From contig CAJUGU010000081.1 in NCBI GenBank assembly GCA_910586105.1, positions 1-17,483 of the forward strand: DNA of 17,483 nucleotides. Direction: 5' to 3'. The notes beneath the pieces were generated by a model. That model worked only from the letters and a program-made list of their open reading frames with translations, was not told the origin of the DNA and made no database searches. Numbering within the stretch: the first letter of the stretch is position 1; each line of letters opens with the position of its first letter. Position numbers and translations under genes: made by a program. Positions 13,201 through 17,483 of the stretch are shown one piece after another. The stretch comes from an uncultured Eubacteriales bacterium (GTDB lineage Bacteria; Bacillota; Clostridia; Oscillospirales; Butyricicoccaceae).

Positions 13201-15603
13201 TCAGGTTTTTGCCGCAAAAACGGCAAAATTTTGCAGAATCTGCGCAAATTCCGCGCGGGTAAAAACGTCGCCCGGGCGCAGCCCCCCGCCGCCCCCGCTG
13301 ACGATGCCTTCCTGCACGCAGAGCGCTGCGGCGGCCCTGCGGGAGGGCGAGAGCTGGGGCGAATCCGGGAAGCCCGCGAGCAGGCCGGCGCCGTCCCCGG
13401 CGGGCTGGGCACCCTGCCGGAGCAGGGCGTTCGCGATCAGCTGCATCGCGTCCTCGCGCGGCATGGGCTGGGGCAGGAGGAGCCACGGCTCCTGGAAGCC
13501 TTCGAGCAGGCCGGCTTCGTATAAGCCGCCCGCCTCGCCCGCGTACCAGGCCGAGGGCTCCACCATCGGCATCACGCCACCCGTCAGTCCGAGCATCCGT
13601 CCGACCGTCGCGACGGCTTCCGCCATGGTCATTTCACCGTTCGGCAGGAACCGTCCGTCGGTGTTGCCCTTCATCCAGCCCTGCCGGGCGACCTCGGCGA
13701 TCGCGTCGAACGCCCAATGCCCATAGCCGACGTCGCTGAAAATGACCCCCTGAAACCCGGACAGCGCCCTGTAACAGGCGCTGTCAAAGTCTATTACGGA
13801 GGCCAGCTCTTCATAGCTGAGCCACACGGATTCGGCATAAGGCTCCGCCCCGTTTTTGGCCGGGTAGCTGCGGAAGAAGGTGATCCCGTCAGCGTCCATC
13901 CGGGGCGATTCCAGATAGGGCGGGTCGCCGGGCACGAGCTTGGTCAGCGCCGGGAGCATGCTGCCGGGCAGCAGCGAATCGTAAACGGTATAGGCGGCCC
14001 CGGTGCGCAGGTCAAGGCCAATGGAATCGTTCCAGACGACCGCGCTCAGGTCGAGGCCGCTCACGCCGTTTGCCCAAACGACGAGCACGTCCCCCTCGAC
14101 CGAGAAGCCGAACGTAGCGTCGAGCGACCGGTCCTGCGTCCCATAGGGGCCGGACACGAAGAAGCTGCGGATGGTGTCGTTGATCACGGCCTGCACGGCC
14201 TCGTCCCCAAGCCCGGAAAGCTGGGGATATTCGACGTGGTAGCCGTATTCCGTGCCGTCGGCGCGCAGGCCGAGGTATTTTTCGTACACCTCGGAGGTGA
14301 TGCGCAGCCCGCCGGGCAGGTCGTAGCTGCGGGTGTTGCTGTAGAGCGTTTCGCCGGAATAGATATCGACGTAGCAGTCTGCGTCGTCGCGGGTGACGCG
14401 CGCCACGGTGGAGGTCAGCACCTGCGGGTTGTCGACGCCCTGCATGGGCTTGGCCGCAGTACCGCGGGCGTTGAAGAAGACCACGTTGCCCGCAAGGTCG
14501 CCGTGCCAGGAAAGGCCGTGGCTGAAGGTCTGGAAGCCGCCGACATAGGTATCGGTGGTATACAGGATGCCGCCGGTTTCGCCGACGGCGGCGGCTCCCG
14601 GATCGGTGCCACGGGCGGCGTAAACCCCTTCGCCCATGTAGGAGAGGTAGGGGTACTGTGGTTCCAGTACGACCGAGCCGGACGGGGTCAGCAGCCCCCA
14701 GAGGTTGTCGACGCGGCAGCGGGCCGCATTCCGGTCGAAGGGCAGGATGTCGTCATAGCTGAAGCTGGTCGCGAACTGCATCGTGTCCAGCGAATACAGG
14801 GCGTATTTCCCCTGCATTTCGAGGATCACGGCGGTGTCGGCGTAGATATCGAGCGACTTGGGGGCCGCGCCCTCCGGCAGCTGCTTGAGCACCTGCCCCC
14901 GGGTATTGATCACGGCGTAGCTGCCGCCGTTCAGCTGCACCAGCGCGCGGCCTTTGCGGAAGGCTCCTGCGGCCTGGTACTGCGGGGCGATCGCATAGGG
15001 ATCGTTGTCCGGTGGGGGCGCTTCCTCCGCAGGCTCCCCGTCTTTGTCGGAGGGCTCGGCGGGCGTTTCGACCGTTTCGTCCGTTTCGGACGTTCCCTCG
15101 CCTGTTTCGGCCCCTTCGGGTTCGGGGATCTGGTCGGGCAGCAGGGCGGTGTAACCATACAGGCCGTCGGGATCGACGGTAACGACCAATCCGTCGCCGG
15201 GGAAGCCGACCGCGCCTTCGATGGAACCGGCAAGATGGCCGGTATTGTCGTAATAATCGATGAAGCCGCCGTAATCGAGCGCCTTATAGACGCCGTCGCT
15301 GGAGATGTTTTCCGGCGGGTCGAGCCAGCCGGTCAAGCGTTTTCCGTTCTGGCCGATCAGGGAGACCTGACCGGCGGCGTTGGTGACGACGGCCAGGCCG
15401 GTGTCGTCGAATTCGGATGCCGTGGTATAGATAAAGCTGGTGACCTGTCCGCCTTCGTCGTCCAGATAGCCCCATTGGGTCACGCCGGCCTCATCGGTCG
15501 AGGGGGCGGGGAAAACTGCGGCAGGGGTTGCCGCATAAGCTGCCGCGGAGAGCAGCGCCGGGGCGAGGAGCGAAAGCAAAAGGGTCCTGAAAGTTCGTTT
15601 CAT
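13201..15603 (-). CDS. Secreted WG-repeat / DUF3298-like / SLH-domain cell-surface protein
   Basis: This is an 800-aa protein starting at ATG 15603 (MKRTFRTLLLSLLAPALLSA, GAGGG upstream); the open frame extends far upstream, but only through antisense of the uracil permease. Order: signal peptide 1-25; WG-type repeats (WGYLDDEGGQV at 44-54, SLIGQNGKRLTGW at 81-93, LWGLLTPSGSVVLEPQYPYL at 301-320) interrupted by a Pro/Glu/Thr-rich linker (about 159-201); a DUF3298/RsiV-like region about 440-610 (PQLSGLGDEAVQAVINDTIR); three SLH-like units about 622-675 (FSDVGYGHWAFDAIAEVARQ), 685-735 and 743-795 (FPDSPQLSPSRRAAAALCVQ). SLH units bind wall-linked polymers, so it should stay on the cell surface. 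The first SLH unit is the best preserved, the second is weak. Ligand and role unknown. No clear terminator follows. Confidence 0.9.
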   Translation of the reverse strand: MKRTFRTLLLSLLAPALLSAAAYAATPAAVFPAPSTDEAGVTQWGYLDDEGGQVTSFIYTTASEFDDTGLAVVTNAAGQVSLIGQNGKRLTGWLDPPENISSDGVYKALDYGGFIDYYDNTGHLAGSIEGAVGFPGDGLVVTVDPDGLYGYTALLPDQIPEPEGAETGEGTSETDETVETPAEPSDKDGEPAEEAPPPDNDPYAIAPQYQAAGAFRKGRALVQLNGGSYAVINTRGQVLKQLPEGAAPKSLDIYADTAVILEMQGKYALYSLDTMQFATSFSYDDILPFDRNAARCRVDNLWGLLTPSGSVVLEPQYPYLSYMGEGVYAARGTDPGAAAVGETGGILYTTDTYVGGFQTFSHGLSWHGDLAGNVVFFNARGTAAKPMQGVDNPQVLTSTVARVTRDDADCYVDIYSGETLYSNTRSYDLPGGLRITSEVYEKYLGLRADGTEYGYHVEYPQLSGLGDEAVQAVINDTIRSFFVSGPYGTQDRSLDATFGFSVEGDVLVVWANGVSGLDLSAVVWNDSIGLDLRTGAAYTVYDSLLPGSMLPALTKLVPGDPPYLESPRMDADGITFFRSYPAKNGAEPYAESVWLSYEELASVIDFDSACYRALSGFQGVIFSDVGYGHWAFDAIAEVARQGWMKGNTDGRFLPNGEMTMAEAVATVGRMLGLTGGVMPMVEPSAWYAGEAGGLYEAGLLEGFQEPWLLLPQPMPREDAMQLIANALLRQGAQPAGDGAGLLAGFPDSPQLSPSRRAAAALCVQEGIVSGGGGGLRPGDVFTRAEFAQILQNFAVFAAKT

Positions 15604-15641
15604 GGTTTTTCCCTCATATGCTATAGCTTTCTTGTGGTTCC

Positions 15642-15670
15642 AGTATACCCGTCTCTGCGCCCGGGCGCAA
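15642..15670 (-). promoter_or_regulatory. Promoter of the WG/SLH protein gene with a 14-bp palindrome over the -35
   Basis: The minus strand has TTGCGC (15665-15670), a 17-base spacer and TATACT (15642-15647). The perfect palindrome TGCGCCCGGGCGCA (15656-15669) covers most of the -35 and half of the spacer, where a repressor would block polymerase. Confidence 0.6.
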
Positions 15671-15802
15671 GGGTTTCGGGCGAATTGAAATATTACATTG
15701 GTGTGACATACAAAATATCGTAGGACAGCGGGCCGAAACGGGGGATTTTCCGGAATATCTTGTGGAGAAAGGAAAAATTTTTCAGCGCCGGTCCCGTGGC
15801 GG

Positions 15803-15909
15803 GCGGGGACGGCTGTCCGCCATGGACGGACTTTTCCGGCAGGCAGGCGGGGACAGCTGTCCGCTGGCAAAGGCGTTGTGCGGCGGTATGGATAAGGACA
15901 AGCGTCCGC
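15803..15909. repeat. Three evenly spaced GGAC-N4-GTCC dyads between divergent genes
   Basis: GGAC-N4-GTCC occurs at 15807-15818 (centre GGCT), 15851-15862 (centre AGCT, a perfect 12-bp palindrome) and 15896-15907 (centre AAGC). The spacings are 44 and 45 bases, close to four helical turns. The first two are embedded in a near-identical 18-base segment that begins GCGGGGAC and ends GTCCGC (15803-15820, 15847-15864). The 357-base region 15604-15960 holds no gene. Confidence 0.6.
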
Positions 15910-15960
15910 GTCGAAGGGGGGGATGCTCCAAAAAACGACGGAAAATCGTGTGAAAGCTGT

Positions 15961-15988
15961 TTGATTTTGGCAGCGGCTGTGGTATAAT
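15961..15988 (+). promoter_or_regulatory. Promoter of the uracil permease gene
   Basis: TTGATT (15961-15966), a 16-base spacer and a perfect TATAAT (15983-15988). The leader is about 70 bases with a small hairpin (TGCGG-CGTA-CCGCA, 16023-16036). I see no clear pyrimidine-type riboswitch or PyrR attenuator. Confidence 0.8.
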
Positions 15989-16065
15989 GGTAAAAATATA
16001 CCGGGCAGAGGGGGGGATGGATGCGGCGTACCGCAGTCCCTTCCCGGCCGGACAAGGGGGAACCT

Positions 16066-17358
16066 ATGAAGAAAAATATCCTGTTTCAAGAAGGGCTGTA
16101 TGACGCGACCGCGCTCGGACTGCCGCGGATGGTGCTTCTGGGGGTGCAGCACACGTTTGCGATGTTTGGCGCAACGGTGCTGGTGCCGCTGCTGACCGGC
16201 CTGGACGTTGGCACAACGCTGCTGATGGCCGGATTGGGGACGCTGCTGTTCCACTTTCTGACGCGCGGGAAGGTACCGGCGTTCCTGGGTTCGTCGTTTG
16301 CCTTCCTCGGCGGTTATCAGATCGTCGCGCCCATGCTTGACGGCAAACCCAATACGGCGATGCTGCCATATGCCTGCGGCGGCGTGGTCTGCGCGGGGCT
16401 GTTGTATCTGGTGATGGCGGCGCTGATGAAATTCTTTGGTTCGGCAAAGGTGATGCGGTTTTTCCCGCCGGTTGTGACGGGGCCGATCATTATTTCGATC
16501 GGGCTGATCCTTGCGCCCAGTGCGATCGGGAACTGCGCCGCCAACTGGCCGCTTGCGCTGATCGCGTTGGCGGCGGTGCTGGTGTTCAACCTTTGGGGGC
16601 GGGGACTGATCCGGCTGGTGCCGATCCTGCTGGCGATCCTGGTCAGTTATCTGGCGGCGGTGCTGATGGGCGCGGTGGACTTTTCCGCAGTGCGGGAGGC
16701 GGCGTTCTTTGGCGTTGCGATTCACCCGGCGGCGTTCGCGAAGTTCGAGATCTCGTCGATCATTACGATCGTGCCGATCGCGCTGGCAACGATGATGGAG
16801 CATATCGGGGACATTTGCGCGATCTCGGCGACTACGGGCGTGAACTATGTTGAAGATCCGGGGTTCCATCGGACGATGCTGGGCGACGGCCTTGCGACGA
16901 GCCTGTCGGCGATGCTGGGTGGGCCGGCGAATACGACCTATGGCGAGAATACGGGGGTGCTGGCGCTGACTGGCGTTTACGATCCGCGGGTGGTACGGAT
17001 CGCGGCATATTTTGCGATCCTGCTGTCGTTCTGCCCGAAGTTTGCGGCGATCATTCAAACGGTGCCGAGCGCCATTATCGGCGGCATTTCGTTTGTATTA
17101 TATGGTATGATCTCGGCGGTGGGGCTGCGGAACCTGGTGGAAAGCAAGGTTGATTTCTCGCGGTCGCGGAACCTGCTGATCGCGGCGGTGATCCTTGTGA
17201 GCGCGTTCGGGTTCAACAGCATTGGCGGCGTCAGCTTTATGGCGGGCGATACGAAGGTCACGCTATCCGGGCTGGCGATCGCCGCGCTGGCGGGGATCGT
17301 GCTGAATGCGATCCTTCCGCTGCGCGAGACGGCGGGCGAGCGCGAGACGGGCGACTGA
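16066..17358 (+). CDS. uraA: Uracil permease (NCS2 / nucleobase:cation symporter family)
   Basis: This is a 430-aa protein with about 14 hydrophobic segments. The start is ATG 16066 (MKKNILFQEGLYDATALGLP) with GGGGGAA upstream; an earlier in-frame ATG at 16021, also after a G-rich run, would add 15 residues that do not look like the family. Motifs: GVQHTFAMFGATVLVPLLTG (26-45), VPAFLGSSFAFLGGYQIVAP (70-89), MMEHIGDICAISATTG (243-258) with E245 in the place of the substrate-binding glutamate of UraA, and GGPANTTYGENTGVLALTGV (285-304) with the second one, E294. It should import uracil with protons. It is the only plus-strand gene and stands alone, divergent from the WG/SLH gene; no pyr genes are in the window. 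Confidence 0.95.
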   Translation: MKKNILFQEGLYDATALGLPRMVLLGVQHTFAMFGATVLVPLLTGLDVGTTLLMAGLGTLLFHFLTRGKVPAFLGSSFAFLGGYQIVAPMLDGKPNTAMLPYACGGVVCAGLLYLVMAALMKFFGSAKVMRFFPPVVTGPIIISIGLILAPSAIGNCAANWPLALIALAAVLVFNLWGRGLIRLVPILLAILVSYLAAVLMGAVDFSAVREAAFFGVAIHPAAFAKFEISSIITIVPIALATMMEHIGDICAISATTGVNYVEDPGFHRTMLGDGLATSLSAMLGGPANTTYGENTGVLALTGVYDPRVVRIAAYFAILLSFCPKFAAIIQTVPSAIIGGISFVLYGMISAVGLRNLVESKVDFSRSRNLLIAAVILVSAFGFNSIGGVSFMAGDTKVTLSGLAIAALAGIVLNAILPLRETAGERETGD

Positions 17359-17359
17359 A

Positions 17360-17483
17360 TCGGGCCGGGGCGCCGCCCCTGGCCCCTGGTCCTGCGCGGA
17401 CGGCGCCGGGGCGCCGCCCCTGGACTCTGGTCCTGCGCGGACGGCGCCGGGGCTCTGCCCCTGGACCCCGGTCCTGCGCGGAC
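17360..17483. repeat. 41-bp GC-rich tandem repeat after the uracil permease, running off the window
   Basis: GCCGGGG recurs at 17364, 17405 and 17446, an exact 41-base period. Each unit holds GGGGCGCCGCCCC (GGGGCTCTGCCCC in the third), then CTGG and GGTCCTGCGCGGAC. It starts two bases after the permease stop and is still going at the window end, with nearly three copies. The hairpin-rich units could slow or end transcription, but no U-run is seen. Confidence 0.85.

Noticed and set aside
13717..15723. Plus-strand frame of 668 codons opposite the WG/SLH gene
   Set aside because: It is the antisense of recognisable WG, DUF3298-like and SLH domains. It shows no known motif and no start signals.
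15989..16065. PyrR attenuator or purine/pyrimidine riboswitch in the uracil permease leader
   Set aside because: The leader is only about 70 bases and has one small hairpin, with no terminator/antiterminator pair.
15604..17058. Open minus-strand frame of about 485 codons antisense to the uracil permease, fused to the WG/SLH gene
   Set aside because: The signal peptide and ribosome binding site at 15603 mark the true start. The upstream part is rich in Arg, His and Gln, like a shadow frame of a high-GC gene, and lies opposite a clear uracil permease.
1..17483. CRISPR array, tRNA or rRNA genes
   Set aside because: I saw no regular repeat-spacer units and no tRNA cloverleaf or rRNA-like sequence on either strand. 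The only tandem repeat (17360-17483) has no unique spacers.

Overview
The window comes from a high-GC, Gram-positive-type chromosome, most likely a Clostridia member of the Oscillospiraceae/Ruminococcaceae kind. This is inferred from strong AGGAGG-type ribosome binding sites, a Bce-type two-component/ABC peptide-resistance module, secreted copper-amine-oxidase-N and SLH-domain proteins, and GC-rich intergenic hairpin repeats. I assign no species. Every gene except the last is on the minus strand.

Layout, left to right. (1) 1-543: an eroded IS3-family insertion sequence end, whose orfA is interrupted by two adjacent stop codons and cut off downstream. (2) 665-5248: a four-gene minus-strand module in the order response regulator, intramembrane-sensing histidine kinase, ABC ATPase, 10-TM permease (BceRS-BceAB type). 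A separate promoter lies in front of the ATPase, with a palindrome that fits the BceR-type operator and contains the stop codon of the kinase gene. (3) 5249-5655: an intergenic stretch with the regulator promoter, a long dyad, a GC hairpin and a terminator. (4) 5656-6126: a small gene that resembles only the C-terminal DNA-binding part of a serine recombinase. (5) 6323-10831: a cell-envelope gene group: ArsC/Spx-like thioredoxin-fold protein, a secreted all-helical-type protein, an MBOAT O-acyltransferase and a membrane-tethered SGNH-type protein. A leader hairpin with a U-run stands directly before the MBOAT ribosome binding site. (6) 10987-13059: a large secreted protein with a copper-amine-oxidase N-terminal domain and several diverged repeat modules. 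(7) 13201-15603: a secreted WG-repeat/DUF3298-like/SLH protein, probably bound to the cell wall. (8) 15604-15960: a divergent promoter region with three evenly spaced short dyads. (9) 16066-17358: a uracil permease on the plus strand, followed at once by a 41-bp tandem repeat that runs off the window end.

How the parts may work together: the Bce-type module should sense and remove cell-wall-active peptide antibiotics. The MBOAT plus SGNH pair should move acyl groups onto an extracellular polymer, a classic partnership (AlgI/AlgJ-X, DltB/DltD, PatA/PatB-like). The two big secreted proteins belong to the cell surface. The region thus has an envelope theme, but no single new system is proven. 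The strongest unusual items are the regulatory DNA structures, the catalytic-domain-less recombinase relative and the composition break inside the copper-amine-oxidase-N protein.
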